Source: a virus. From it: a DNA stretch of 39,918 nucleotides. Every line of letters begins with the position of its first letter. Within the stretch, counting starts at the first letter, position 1. Where the stretch lies: positions 1 to 39,918 of IMG/VR virus record IMGVR_UViG_3300002835_000442, one strand, 5' to 3'. Below, piece by piece: positions 29,016 to 38,172 of the stretch. The notes beneath the pieces are model-generated. The model ran no database searches and was not told the origin of the DNA. It saw only the letters and a list, made by a program, of their open reading frames with translations. Both the position numbers and the translations under genes were made by a program.

Positions 29016-30477
29016 GCAGCAGATTCTGCACGCGGTAAGGGCGCGGCAGATCATGTATGGGGGTGCTGCGGGTGGCGGGAAGAGCCATGCGCTGCGGATG
29101 GACGGGTTGATTGCCTGTCTGGAGAACCCTGGGCTACAGGCCTATCTGTTTCGGCGGACGTATCCTGAGTTGAAGGACAACCACCTGATCCCGATCCAGC
29201 AGATGGGGATTCCGCCCGAGGTTGCGGTGTGGAAGGAGACGGACCGCAAGCTGACGTTTTACAACGGAGCGTTCTTGCAGTTTTGCTTTGCCGAGGATTT
29301 GGGGGACATCTTCAAGTACCAGGGCGCGGAGATGCATTGGCTGGGCATTGACGAGGCTGCGCTGTTCATGCCCGAGCAGATCAAGTTTCTGCGGACGCGG
29401 GTGCGGCTTGGGAGGTTTGAGCCGACGCAGGAGAAGATGTTCCCGCGGATCGTGATTGGGAGCAATCCTGGCGGTCCTTCGCACAACTTCTTGCGTGAGG
29501 TGTTCATCGAGCAAGCGCCTCCGATGCACATGTTCCACGATCGGACGACACAGTCGAAGAAGGCGAAGGGGTGGACGAGCGTGTACATCCCTGCGCGGAT
29601 GGACGACAACCCATACCTGGATGTTGATAGCTATGAGGGATCATTTACGGCTTTGTCAGCCGAGCGAGCCAAGGCCCTGCGAGATGGCGACTGGGATGTG
29701 GTGGCAGGGGCCGCACTCAGCATGCTGGAGCGGGGGCGGCATATGGTACGGCACTTCAAGCCACCCCGGCATTGGACACACATCATGGCTATGGACTGGG
29801 GAACAGCCAAGCCTTTCTCGATCGGCTGGTACGTGGTGAGCGAGGGGGCGGTCCTGGCGGCGAAGGATGGGTTCCCCGATGTGCGATTGCCGAAGGGGGC
29901 GATCGTGCGGTTTGCCGAGTGGTATGGGTGGTCTGGCGAGGCGGATACGGGGTGCCGGATGTCATCGAGCGAGGTGGCGCGGGAGGTGCTGAAGCTGGAG
30001 GCGGAGATGGATCTGCCGCCGATCGATGTCCGCGTTGCTGACCCGCAGATGTGGGCAAGCCAGGACGGGCCGAGTCCGCAGCAGAACATGCGATCTGCGA
30101 CGAACGGGGTGTTTATTTTGCGGCAGGGGCGAAGGGATCGGAAGGCCAACTACACCGAGGTGATCAACCGCCTTGTTGGCGAGCCGGATGAGCATGGCGT
30201 GGTGAGGCCGATGTTCTACGTCACGGCCAACTGCCGGCACTTCTGGCGCACGGTGCCTGGCCTGGTGCTGGACACGCTTGAGCCTGACAAGGGGCCGTCA
30301 ACGCGCACGCAGGAGGACCATATTTATGACGAGGTAGGGTTTGGGCTGGCGACATATTCGCGCGTGACAACCGCCCAAGATCGGTATAGGGATGAGATGC
30401 TTGAGTTGGCCTCCGAGTTCAGCGGCGGGGGCGCTTCAAGAGATCCATATGCGGTCAGGTCCAGGAGGGGACGATGA
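28978..30477 (+). CDS. terL: Terminase large subunit
   Basis: ATG 28978 is preceded by GGAGG (28968-28972), giving 499 residues. The ATPase half has a Walker A GGAAGGGKSHAL (about residues 28-39) and Walker B MHWLGIDEAALF (Asp125-Glu126). The RNase-H-like nuclease half has MAMDWGTAKPFSIGWY (Asp273), RVADPQMW and DHIYDEVGFGLATY. It pumps DNA into the prohead using ATP and cuts the concatemer. It overlaps the small subunit in the gene order typical of podovirus-like phages. Confidence 0.95.
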   Translation: MPKWSLSYQPNDKQQILHAVRARQIMYGGAAGGGKSHALRMDGLIACLENPGLQAYLFRRTYPELKDNHLIPIQQMGIPPEVAVWKETDRKLTFYNGAFLQFCFAEDLGDIFKYQGAEMHWLGIDEAALFMPEQIKFLRTRVRLGRFEPTQEKMFPRIVIGSNPGGPSHNFLREVFIEQAPPMHMFHDRTTQSKKAKGWTSVYIPARMDDNPYLDVDSYEGSFTALSAERAKALRDGDWDVVAGAALSMLERGRHMVRHFKPPRHWTHIMAMDWGTAKPFSIGWYVVSEGAVLAAKDGFPDVRLPKGAIVRFAEWYGWSGEADTGCRMSSSEVAREVLKLEAEMDLPPIDVRVADPQMWASQDGPSPQQNMRSATNGVFILRQGRRDRKANYTEVINRLVGEPDEHGVVRPMFYVTANCRHFWRTVPGLVLDTLEPDKGPSTRTQEDHIYDEVGFGLATYSRVTTAQDRYRDEMLELASEFSGGGASRDPYAVRSRRGR

Positions 30478-30833
30478 GGCGCGTGTTGTTTTCTGATGCG
30501 TTGAAGTTTGTGGACGAGCGGGAAGGCCCGTTCACAGCGTTTGACGTTGCCAAGGCGCTTGATGTGGACAGAAACCGAGCTGTCAATGTCGTCGCTCAGA
30601 TGGTTGCTAAGAAGAAAATTGCTGCGATTGGTTGGCAAACCGAAGGTCACGCCACTTGCCGGATCTACATCAGCGCAAAGGGCCTTGTTGAGGGCTACAG
30701 GTCCGAGATCCCTGACGTTGAGCGCGCGTGGCGCAAGCTGATGGGCGACCAGCGGTACACCGACTGGGTTACAAATGCTCCGCTTAACCGGCTGCTGCCG
30801 CCGCCGTCGTTGGGTCACGGGAATCAATGGTGA
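30474..30833 (+). CDS. Winged-helix-like regulatory or structural protein
   Basis: This 119-residue protein starts in an ATGA overlap with the terminase stop. It contains FTAFDVAKALDVDRNRAVNV then VAQMVAKKKIAAIGWQ, a winged-helix-like DNA-binding pattern (helix-turn-helix plus wing), and a Pro-rich end (LLPPPSLGHGNQW). It may regulate late genes or bind the packaging site. Family not known. Confidence 0.7.
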   Translation: MRRVLFSDALKFVDEREGPFTAFDVAKALDVDRNRAVNVVAQMVAKKKIAAIGWQTEGHATCRIYISAKGLVEGYRSEIPDVERAWRKLMGDQRYTDWVTNAPLNRLLPPPSLGHGNQW

Positions 30834-30836
30834 CCC

Positions 30837-31619
30837 ATGCTGCTCAATTTCTTCATTCCGAAGGGCGCTCCGCATAGGGTCGGGGAGACGCTTGCAAACG
30901 AGTTCTATGGCGCGCGTGCGGTCCACCACGGCGCTGCCCTTGCAGACAACAACATGCACTACGGTCTGCTTTACGCTGAAGGCTTGCGCGAAAAATGCGC
31001 CGAGCAAGGCAAGCGGTGGATTCACGTAGACCACGGCCACTTCAAGCGGTCGAGAGATCCGGCCCAGGCGACGGGCTATTACCGATTTTCGCCGGAAAGT
31101 CAGGCGAGCGGCTTTGTTGAGCCAACCATGCGCGATACATATCGGCTCGAAAAGCTGGTCAAAAGGGGAACAATTCTCCTCGACCGGCCGATTGCCAGCA
31201 CCGAGTCAAGGATCATTGCTTACCAGCCGCCAAGTCCGTTCATGCGCGACCATTTTGGCCTGTCGCATGACTTTGATGCGGTGTGGACGCGGGCGGCACA
31301 GCAGATGTTTCCTGAGAACGACATGCTGATCGTGCCGAAGGGGCCAAAGGACGTGGCGTTCTTTGACAAGATCTGCGCGTTTGTGTCGTTCAACAGCACG
31401 GTTGCCTTTGCGTGCATGGAGCGTGGCATCCCGGTGATGTTTACGGCCCCTATGACGTGGTTGCCGAGGAATGCGCGCGTGTGGTCCGGGGACGAGTCCG
31501 TGCGAAAGCGCGTGTTTGCGTGCATTGCCGGCAGGAACTGGACCGTGAACGAGATGGCGAACGGCGAGGCGCTGTTTCACATGATCGACAATGGCGTGAT
31601 CAAGAGGAGGGACGAATGA
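30837..31619 (+). CDS. GT-B-like glycosyltransferase candidate
   Basis: This 260-residue protein shows WIHVDHGHFKRSRD (about residues 61-74), a 'DHG.F.R' motif followed by GYYRFSPESQ, and a C-terminal FVSFNSTVAFACMERGIPVM. The S-S-T-x-A...GIPV string is the nucleotide-sugar-side pattern of GT-B/capsule glycosyltransferases. It opens the accessory cassette between terminase and portal. Substrate unknown; a role in sugar transfer is inferred from this motif and from the two glycosyltransferase genes downstream. Confidence 0.65.
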   Translation: MLLNFFIPKGAPHRVGETLANEFYGARAVHHGAALADNNMHYGLLYAEGLREKCAEQGKRWIHVDHGHFKRSRDPAQATGYYRFSPESQASGFVEPTMRDTYRLEKLVKRGTILLDRPIASTESRIIAYQPPSPFMRDHFGLSHDFDAVWTRAAQQMFPENDMLIVPKGPKDVAFFDKICAFVSFNSTVAFACMERGIPVMFTAPMTWLPRNARVWSGDESVRKRVFACIAGRNWTVNEMANGEALFHMIDNGVIKRRDE

Positions 31620-31945
31620 TCAAGGCAAAGTCGGCAAAGGCCAAGGGGCGCAAGCTGGAGCAATGGATCGTCAAGGAGCTTGAGGCGATCGGCATCCAGG
31701 CGCGGCGTCAACCAGGGTCCGGTGCGTTTGAGGCGTTTCCCCATGATGTCGAGGCTGTGTTGCCTGACGGCGGGCGGATTTTGGTCGAGGCCAAGCAGCG
31801 CAAGGACGAGGCCTGGGCAACGGGCGAACGGTGGCTTGGACAGGCGGATGTGCTGGTCGTGAGGATTGACCCTGAACCCGGTCGTCCGTCGAAAGAGCCG
31901 CGGGTGTACATGACCTGGTCCACGTTTGCGAGGTTGGTGAAATGA
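31616..31945 (+). CDS. Hjc/VRR-like PD-(D/E)xK nuclease (Holliday junction resolvase candidate)
   Basis: Start ATG 31616 (GGAGGGA upstream, overlap with preceding stop) gives 109 residues. It has AKGRKLEQWIVKELEAIG, RRQPGSGAFEAFPHDVEAVL with the catalytic Asp, and ILVEAKQRKDEAW (Glu, Lys), which is the PD-(D/E)xK arrangement of archaeal-type Hjc resolvases. It would cut branched DNA before packaging. It sits next to the terminase, as resolvases often do. Confidence 0.8.
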   Translation: MIKAKSAKAKGRKLEQWIVKELEAIGIQARRQPGSGAFEAFPHDVEAVLPDGGRILVEAKQRKDEAWATGERWLGQADVLVVRIDPEPGRPSKEPRVYMTWSTFARLVK

Positions 31946-32253
31946 CTGCAACGCAGCACATCACCCAGGCCCGCCGGCTTGGATACCTTCGCATGGCGGA
32001 CAAGCGGCGCGGATGGCGCTGCAAGCCGTTGTCTGTGCCGCAGAACATCAACCCCCTCGTACGGGAGTTGTTTGAGATCTTTAACCGGGACAAGTTCCTG
32101 ACGTTGAACCTGATCTGCGAGAAGTCTGGCCTGTCCGTGGACACGATCAGCCAATGGCGTTACGGCCATGCCCCGCAGTTGGTAAGTTTCGAGGCGGTGC
32201 TGAACTCGGTTGGGTATCAACTGGTGATCAAGCCGATGAAGAGGGGCAAATGA
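31942..32253 (+). CDS. Cro/XRE-like HTH protein
   Basis: A 103-residue protein overlapping both neighbours by four bases. Its C-terminal half contains a helix-turn-helix (LNLICEKSGLSVDTISQWRY then GHAPQLVSFEAVLNSVGY), the XRE pattern, after a basic N-terminus (GYLRMADKRRGWRCKPL). It may regulate the cassette or late genes. No ligand domain. Confidence 0.75.
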   Translation: MTATQHITQARRLGYLRMADKRRGWRCKPLSVPQNINPLVRELFEIFNRDKFLTLNLICEKSGLSVDTISQWRYGHAPQLVSFEAVLNSVGYQLVIKPMKRGK

Positions 32254-32828
32254 TCATCAACGATTTTGCAGCGCAGCATAAACTCGCGCCGCTCAAGCTG
32301 CATCTTGGGTGCGGTGCAAGAAAGCTGCCTGGGTGGGTCAACATCGACAAGTTTGATTACGACCCTGCCGACACCAGCAGAACGGGGTCTGACTATGACA
32401 TCCAGGCCGATATCTGCGACCTGCCCGTGCGGGACGGGACGGTGGATCAGATCCTTCTTGTCCATGTGGTCGAACATTTCACCCGCTGGCAGACGATCGA
32501 CAACCTGCGGCATTGGAAGAGCAAGCTCCGAGAGGGTGGGTTGCTTTTGGTCGAGATGCCTGACTTGGACAAGTGCATCGAGTGGTACTTGCGCGGGCGC
32601 GACGCTCCGCACATCGACACGAAGATCGGCCCGCAGAACATGGGCAAGACCCAGTTCTATGGGAACCAATGGGACCGGCTTGACTACGAGACCCACCGAT
32701 ACGTGTGGACCGTGAGCGAGTTCCTGCGCGAGTTGAATGCGGCTGGGTTCGTGGTCAAAGAGGCCAGCCACGACGCCAAGTTCCACCAGAAGGGGCGCGA
32801 CATGTGGATTGTCGCGAGCGTGCCATGA
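32250..32828 (+). CDS. Class I SAM-dependent methyltransferase 1
   Basis: A 192-residue protein with motif I LKLHLGCGARKLPGW, then VNIDKFDYDP (motif II acidic) and ADICDLPV...VDQILLVHVVEHFT (motif III-IV with the catalytic-side His-Glu-His). It is the usual predicted-SAM-binding core of 'methyltransferase in a glycan cluster' proteins. The start ATG overlaps the preceding stop (ATGA). It may methylate a sugar or lipid-linked intermediate. Substrate unknown. Confidence 0.85.
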   Translation: MIINDFAAQHKLAPLKLHLGCGARKLPGWVNIDKFDYDPADTSRTGSDYDIQADICDLPVRDGTVDQILLVHVVEHFTRWQTIDNLRHWKSKLREGGLLLVEMPDLDKCIEWYLRGRDAPHIDTKIGPQNMGKTQFYGNQWDRLDYETHRYVWTVSEFLRELNAAGFVVKEASHDAKFHQKGRDMWIVASVP

Positions 32829-33334
32829 GCAACCTTGAGCAGTACAAGAAGATGCACGACCAGGGGTTGTTCCCTGGCCATTCGACTGCCAAGAACTCGG
32901 AGCAGATCAAGGCCCTGATTGATCAGTACGGGGCAAAGACGCTTCTGGATTACGGCAGCGGCAAGGGCTTGCAGTACAAGGAGCAGAAGCTGCATGAGGC
33001 ATGGGGGGTTGAGATGCCCACGCTTTACGATCCCGCCGTGCCTGGGATCAACATGCTGCCGAATGCCTTCCGCGGTTTTGATGGCGTTATCTGCTGCGAT
33101 GTCCTTGAGCATTTGGAGGGCAAGGAGATTGAGGATGCCATCTTCAACTGCCGGCTCATGGCGCGGAAGTTTGCGTTCTTCTCAATCTCGACCAGGGCGG
33201 CAAAGAAGACGCTTCCGGATGGGCGTAACGCGCATCTGACCATCCGCCCTGCCGACTGGTGGCGCGGCGTGTTTGAGCAGCATGTGTTCGTTCCCACCAA
33301 AGCCCCTGTTCACCTCGTCTTCGATGGAGACTGA
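32825..33334 (+). CDS. Class I SAM-dependent methyltransferase 2
   Basis: A 169-residue protein with KTLLDYGSGKGLQYKEQKL (motif I), MPTLYDPAVPGINMLP, and VICCDVLEHLEGKEIEDAIF (motif IV-like DVLEH). It is shorter than the first methyltransferase and overlaps it by four bases. The 'DYGsGkG...yDP......d.v.C.DVLEHl' pattern matches small phage and polysaccharide methyltransferases. Substrate unknown. Confidence 0.85.
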   Translation: MSNLEQYKKMHDQGLFPGHSTAKNSEQIKALIDQYGAKTLLDYGSGKGLQYKEQKLHEAWGVEMPTLYDPAVPGINMLPNAFRGFDGVICCDVLEHLEGKEIEDAIFNCRLMARKFAFFSISTRAAKKTLPDGRNAHLTIRPADWWRGVFEQHVFVPTKAPVHLVFDGD

Positions 33335-33335
33335 C

Positions 33336-34070
33336 ATGGAACCATTCCCGTACTGGATCGGGTACGACGGGCGCGAGCGTGATGCTTTTGATGTTGCGTC
33401 GTTTTCCTGCCAACGAAAGTCGACAATTTCGTTGTACATCAGGGCCTTGAAGCACAAGGAGATGCGTGCGGCAGGGTTCTTCAACCGCGAATGGACGGTC
33501 AACAAGGACGGGACGACGATCGATGTTTTGGACGGGCGACCGTTCAGCACGGAGTTCGCCTTCACGCGGTTCTTGGTGCCGGCGCTCCAGCGGTATCAGG
33601 GGTGGGCGCTGTTCACCGACTGCGATGTCCTATGGGTGGACAACATAGCCTCGCTGTATTCGGCTGCGGACGATCAGTACGCGGTGATGGTGGTGAAGAA
33701 TACCCACGTCCCGACCAACGTGCGGAAGATGGACAGCCAGGTCCAACAGGCATACCCGCGGAAGAACTGGTCGTCCGTGGTCCTGTGGAACTGTGGGCAT
33801 CCGGACAACCGGGCGCTGACGCCAGAGGTCGTGAACACGGCCAAAGGGTCGTTCTTGCACGGGTTTGAGTGGCTTCCTGACAACAAGATCGGGGCGCTTG
33901 AGCCGGGGTGGAACTACTTGGTTGGCCATAGCTCCAGGAAGGTCAAGCCGCGGTTGTTGCACTACACCGATGGCGGGCCGTGGTTCGATCACATGAAGAA
34001 CGTGCCGTTTGCCGGCTGGTGGACGAACGAGTACGACCACATGATGCGGGTCAAGGGGAGGTTTGATTGA
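33336..34070 (+). CDS. GT8-like glycosyltransferase
   Basis: A 244-residue protein starting at ATG 33336 right after the previous stop. It has IGYDGRERDAFDVASFS, a beta-rich N-terminal Rossmann fold, and a DxD metal-binding motif ALFTDCDVLWVDN (Asp95, Asp97), then NWSSVVLWNCGHPDNRAL and LLHYTDGGPWFD. This fits GT-A enzymes of the GT8 type. It would transfer a sugar from a nucleotide donor; acceptor unknown. It overlaps the next gene at a TTG start. Confidence 0.8.
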   Translation: MEPFPYWIGYDGRERDAFDVASFSCQRKSTISLYIRALKHKEMRAAGFFNREWTVNKDGTTIDVLDGRPFSTEFAFTRFLVPALQRYQGWALFTDCDVLWVDNIASLYSAADDQYAVMVVKNTHVPTNVRKMDSQVQQAYPRKNWSSVVLWNCGHPDNRALTPEVVNTAKGSFLHGFEWLPDNKIGALEPGWNYLVGHSSRKVKPRLLHYTDGGPWFDHMKNVPFAGWWTNEYDHMMRVKGRFD

Positions 34071-36016
34071 AAGTCCTGGTTGTTACAAGCTGGTCTGACG
34101 CCGGCTATGAGCTATACGGCAAGCGGTGGCTTGAGACCGCGGCGCTGTTCTCTCCGGAGATGGAGACGTTGGTCGTCAGCGACGCAGATCTGGCCAAGGA
34201 TGAGGGGTTTGTGGCGTTCTGCGAGCGTCACAAGGACCGGGTCATGGACCCGAAAGCACCGGGCTATGACTACCGGCAGGATCTGGTCCGGTTCGCCCAC
34301 AAGGTCTTTGCCCTCAAGGTGGCGCTCAAGGCCGCGGCGGATCACGACTACTTGATGTGGCTCGACGGCGACATCGAAACCATGAAGCCTATCGATGAGG
34401 ACTTCCTTGCGAAGATCTGCCCTGCGGACAAGGACGGGGCGCTGTTGTCGCGGGTTGAGAGTGCGCCGCACCCTGAGTGTGGGTTCATGTCGTTTAACCT
34501 CCGACGCAAAGGTCGAGACTTCCTCGAGCGGTATGTTCGGCTCTACGAAGACGACAACGTGCTGAAACTCTCTGAGTTGCACGACAGCCATGCTTTCATG
34601 GCCATGCTGGTCGCCCATGTGCAGCATGCGGATTCGGTGTGGGAGGATCTCGCTCCCAAGGGAATTGGCCCACACGGCCTCGATGCCTTTGAGGCGTCGA
34701 TCCTGACCGACTATTTCGTCCACAAGAAGGGCAACCGCAAATTTGCGCTGACCAATGCCGAGCTGCTGGCCCGACTCCTGCGGGGGAGGACGGCGCGGGT
34801 TTTGCGGCCTACGCAGATGGAGGTAGTTGAGCCTGGGGAACTTGTCGTCCTCGACTGTGACATGCAGCCGGTCGAAGTCCTGGCGGCTTGCTTGCCGCTG
34901 TTGGACGGGGCGCAGATCATCTACCGCGGCTGGTACTCGTCGGACGCGCGCGGCGCGCATGTGGACACGACCCGGTTTGGCATCAACAACGTCAAGACGG
35001 ACCTGGTTGCCTTTGAAAGCATTGAGGTCTCTCCCAGCGGCGGGTTTGTCCACCTAGCCGTTGAAAAGGACTTTGAGTTCGACGCCGATCTCCCGGTTTT
35101 CCGGCACCGGCAGCTTGCGATCGCGTCGAAGGAGGAGTTGAAGGAGATCACGGCTGGGTCGTTCAGCACGAACATGGTGGTCAAGACGCAGAACTGCGTT
35201 GAGAACAGCGTTATCCAGGCCAACATCGTTGAAAACCTTGAACTCATGCCGAATTGGGTGCAGTCGATTGCTCCCCACCGCCGCAGGGCGATCATCATCT
35301 CGGCTGGACCGTCCCTTGAGATGCCGGAAACTCTGGCGGCAATCCGCAAGGAGATCCTGGACGGGGCTGTGGCGTTTTGCGTGAAGCACAGCCATGCCAA
35401 GCTCATTGCCCGCGGGATTGTCCCGTTTGGCTGCGTCCTGCTCGATCCCCGTCCCCATGAAGGGATCTCCACCCATGGCGAGGCAAGGGCGGATCTTCTG
35501 CCGGCGGCTCATCCTGGCGTCCGATACTTCCTGGCCTCGATGGTTGACCCCTCGACCACCCGCCGATTGTTGGAGACCGGTGGCAATGTCTGGGGCTGGC
35601 ACGCTGCGGTTGGCGCGGACGAAGCGTCTGTCCTTCCTAACCATCACCGGAAAATGTTGATGGGGGGGGGATCTTCTTCTGCGGGCCGTGCTATGATCCT
35701 GGCTTGGCAGTTCCTCGGGTTCTCTTCGATTGGCCTGTATGCTTTCGATTCCTGTCATCTGGACGAGACCAAGATCGACAAGAATGCGCGGCATCAGGAC
35801 GGAACGGAGAAGTACTTCGCCATGGAAGTCGGGGTCGCGGGTAACAACAAGACGTTCTGGACCGACCGAGACATCCTTTGCCAGGCGCAGGACTTCACCC
35901 GTTTCCTCAACGAAACCCCGTGGATACATTGGGACGCGCATGGACCTGGCATGGTTGCATGGCTCTGGAAGAACACGAAAGGCCGGCTTCCAAGGTTTGA
36001 GGATGCGTTTGCATGA
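34067..36016 (+). CDS. GT-A glycosyltransferase fused to a Maf/DUF115 domain
   Basis: The gene starts at TTG 34067 overlapping the preceding stop and encodes 649 residues. The N-terminal about 250 residues contain a DxD motif YLMWLDGDIETMKPID (Asp100, Asp102), like GT-A enzymes. The C-terminal 250 residues carry the Maf/DUF115 signatures AIIISAGPSLE (about 408-418), CVLLDPRP, and MGGGSSSAGRAMILAWQFLG (residues 532-551). Maf proteins attach nonulosonic acids such as pseudaminate to Ser/Thr of flagellin. The conserved glycine motif is encoded by a run of nine G (35662-35670), which may make it slippery. Confidence 0.8.
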   Translation: MKVLVVTSWSDAGYELYGKRWLETAALFSPEMETLVVSDADLAKDEGFVAFCERHKDRVMDPKAPGYDYRQDLVRFAHKVFALKVALKAAADHDYLMWLDGDIETMKPIDEDFLAKICPADKDGALLSRVESAPHPECGFMSFNLRRKGRDFLERYVRLYEDDNVLKLSELHDSHAFMAMLVAHVQHADSVWEDLAPKGIGPHGLDAFEASILTDYFVHKKGNRKFALTNAELLARLLRGRTARVLRPTQMEVVEPGELVVLDCDMQPVEVLAACLPLLDGAQIIYRGWYSSDARGAHVDTTRFGINNVKTDLVAFESIEVSPSGGFVHLAVEKDFEFDADLPVFRHRQLAIASKEELKEITAGSFSTNMVVKTQNCVENSVIQANIVENLELMPNWVQSIAPHRRRAIIISAGPSLEMPETLAAIRKEILDGAVAFCVKHSHAKLIARGIVPFGCVLLDPRPHEGISTHGEARADLLPAAHPGVRYFLASMVDPSTTRRLLETGGNVWGWHAAVGADEASVLPNHHRKMLMGGGSSSAGRAMILAWQFLGFSSIGLYAFDSCHLDETKIDKNARHQDGTEKYFAMEVGVAGNNKTFWTDRDILCQAQDFTRFLNETPWIHWDAHGPGMVAWLWKNTKGRLPRFEDAFA

Positions 36017-38172
36017 ACGACCGCAAGTGGCGTGGCGATAACGAGAAGATCAAGCGCAAGAAGCGGCAAGCTCTTTCGGCGCTGCTCGTTAACGTGGCTG
36101 AAGGTCTGGAGATGGAGGCGCGCAAAGAGATCGCGCAGATCTGCCTCACGGACTTCAACTCCGACCGCATGTCGCGGCAGGGGTGGGATGCCATGCACGC
36201 CGACTGGGTTGCGGTCTACAACCAGCAGGACGCGCCGATCAATCGCCCCTGGGAGGGCAGTTCGACCGAAAGCCTGGGTCTGCTGACTGAGGCGTGCAAC
36301 AGTTTCCAGGCCCGCGCCTACAAGGCATTCTTCCCCTCCCGTATGCCGGTTGCCGCCATCCCTGTGGGTATGCAGGGCGATGGTGCGACGGAGCGGGCCA
36401 AGCGGGTTGGCCAGTATCTGCAATGGACGCTGTTCGTTAAGGACCAGTCTTACAAGGAGGACAAGGCCGCGATGCTGTTGCGCGTGGCCGTCCACGGGTC
36501 TGACTTCTCCAAGACCTACTTCGACCCGGTGATGAACAAGATTGTCGTGCGCCCGGTGCGCGCGGAGGATCTCTACGTTCCCTACTCCGCTGGTCCGGTG
36601 AACATCGAGGACGTGACGCGCAAGACCGAGTTGATCCACCTGCCCCTGAACGAGGGACGCATTCGCGCGAGCGAGGGATACTTCCTCGTCGCTCCGGACC
36701 CCATGTTGATCGGACAGTTGCGGTCGCCCATTCAGGATCAGAACGACCAGGACACGGGCATCATACAGGTCCAGTCCGAGAGCGACGACTACGCCCAGAT
36801 CATCGAGCAGCACCGCGACCTCGACCTCGACGGGGACGGGATCGCAGAGCCGTACAAGGTCTGGGTGGATGTGACCTCTGAGGAGCTTCTGCGGATCGAG
36901 GTCCGATACGAGGTTGACGACACCGGGCGTCCGACGAATGGGCGTTTGCCGATTGAGGAATACACCCACTACCGCTTCCTGGTGAACCCTGACGGCTTCT
37001 ACGGCTTCGGCCTTGGGTTCATGCTTGGAAACGCAAACATCGCCATTAACAAGTTGCTGCGCCAGTTCATCGACGCGACGACTCTGAGCATTGCCGGCAA
37101 CATGTCCGGTTTCATCTCGGAGAGCCTGAACGTTGGTAAGGGGCCGGTGAAGATGGAGTTGGGGAGCTTCCGATCTGTATCGGCAAGCACCGACGACATC
37201 CAGAAGGGCATCAAGACGATGTCTTTCCCGGCCCCCCCGCCAACGGTCATGCAAGCGATCAGCATGCTCGAGGCGCGGGCGCAGCGCATCGGGGCCACGA
37301 CGGATGCGGTGTCTGGCGATGTGACCAAGGTTCTTCAGCCCAGTACGGTCAGCCAGTTGATCGACCAGGCGCTGATGGTCTTCACGTCGGTCCAAGAGTT
37401 CCTGCTCAACTCCTGGTCGAAGGAACTGAACAAGATATACCGGCTGAACGGTCTGTACTTCCGCGGGTACGAGGCGTTCATCACGCTGACTCCGGACGGC
37501 ACGGAGCAGAACATGGTCACGGCGGAAGACTTCATGCAGGACATGATGATCATGCCGGTGGCCGATCCGCGGCTGTCGAGCCAGCAAGCCAGGGTTCAAA
37601 AGGCGCAGTTCCTGTTTGAGTTCGCAACGAAGAACCCGCTGATCGCCAGCAACCAGGATGCCCTGCTCAAGGTGTCGCGCCGTCTCCTTGAGGAGATGGA
37701 GATTGAGCAGATCGACGCCCTGTTGCCGCGTAGTGTGGAGGAGATGCCGCCCCCGCCGCCAGATCCAAGGGCCATTGCGGAGCAGCAGAAAGCCCAGATT
37801 GAGGCGCAGAAGCTCCAGATGGAGCAGCAGAAGACGCAGCAGGAACTGGTCCTTGAGCAGCAAAAGCAACAGATCCAGGCCCAGATGGACGCGCAGCGCA
37901 TCCAGGCGGACCAGGCGTTGCAACAGATGCGGATTGAAGGCGAGCGCATGGTGGCGCAGATGCGGCTTGAGAACGACCGCATGATTGCCCAGGAGAAGCT
38001 GGCGCTTGAGCGCGAGATCCAGCAGATGAAGTTGCAGATGCAAGCGCAGATCGATCGCGAGAAACTTGCCATTGACGCTCAGACCAAGCGCGAGGAGATC
38101 CAGGCGCGGAACTCTCCCCGAGAGGTCAAGATATCGTCTGAACCGCGCGAAGTCGTGCTGAAGAGAGGATGA
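36013..38172 (+). CDS. Portal protein
   Basis: This 719-residue protein has the portal features: an N-terminal helical wing (DFNSDRMSRQGWDAMHADW), APINRPWEGSSTESLGLLTE then FQARAYKAFFPSRMPVAAIP, an HGSDFSKTYFDPVM segment, and a C-terminal Gln-rich coiled coil (residues about 590-690; EQQKAQIEAQKLQMEQQK). The length matches podovirus-type portals with a long coiled C-terminus that enters the capsid core. It overlaps the preceding gene by four bases (ATGA) and is the first head gene after the accessory cassette. Confidence 0.9.
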   Translation: MNDRKWRGDNEKIKRKKRQALSALLVNVAEGLEMEARKEIAQICLTDFNSDRMSRQGWDAMHADWVAVYNQQDAPINRPWEGSSTESLGLLTEACNSFQARAYKAFFPSRMPVAAIPVGMQGDGATERAKRVGQYLQWTLFVKDQSYKEDKAAMLLRVAVHGSDFSKTYFDPVMNKIVVRPVRAEDLYVPYSAGPVNIEDVTRKTELIHLPLNEGRIRASEGYFLVAPDPMLIGQLRSPIQDQNDQDTGIIQVQSESDDYAQIIEQHRDLDLDGDGIAEPYKVWVDVTSEELLRIEVRYEVDDTGRPTNGRLPIEEYTHYRFLVNPDGFYGFGLGFMLGNANIAINKLLRQFIDATTLSIAGNMSGFISESLNVGKGPVKMELGSFRSVSASTDDIQKGIKTMSFPAPPPTVMQAISMLEARAQRIGATTDAVSGDVTKVLQPSTVSQLIDQALMVFTSVQEFLLNSWSKELNKIYRLNGLYFRGYEAFITLTPDGTEQNMVTAEDFMQDMMIMPVADPRLSSQQARVQKAQFLFEFATKNPLIASNQDALLKVSRRLLEEMEIEQIDALLPRSVEEMPPPPPDPRAIAEQQKAQIEAQKLQMEQQKTQQELVLEQQKQQIQAQMDAQRIQADQALQQMRIEGERMVAQMRLENDRMIAQEKLALEREIQQMKLQMQAQIDREKLAIDAQTKREEIQARNSPREVKISSEPREVVLKRG

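Noticed and set aside
34112-35053. 313-residue minus-strand frame opposite the Maf fusion
   Set aside because: Shadow of the GT-Maf gene; no sensible composition or ribosome site.
35689-35697. TGCTATGAT extended -10 sequence inside the Maf-like gene
   Set aside because: No -35, inside conserved coding sequence and far from the next start; chance match likely.
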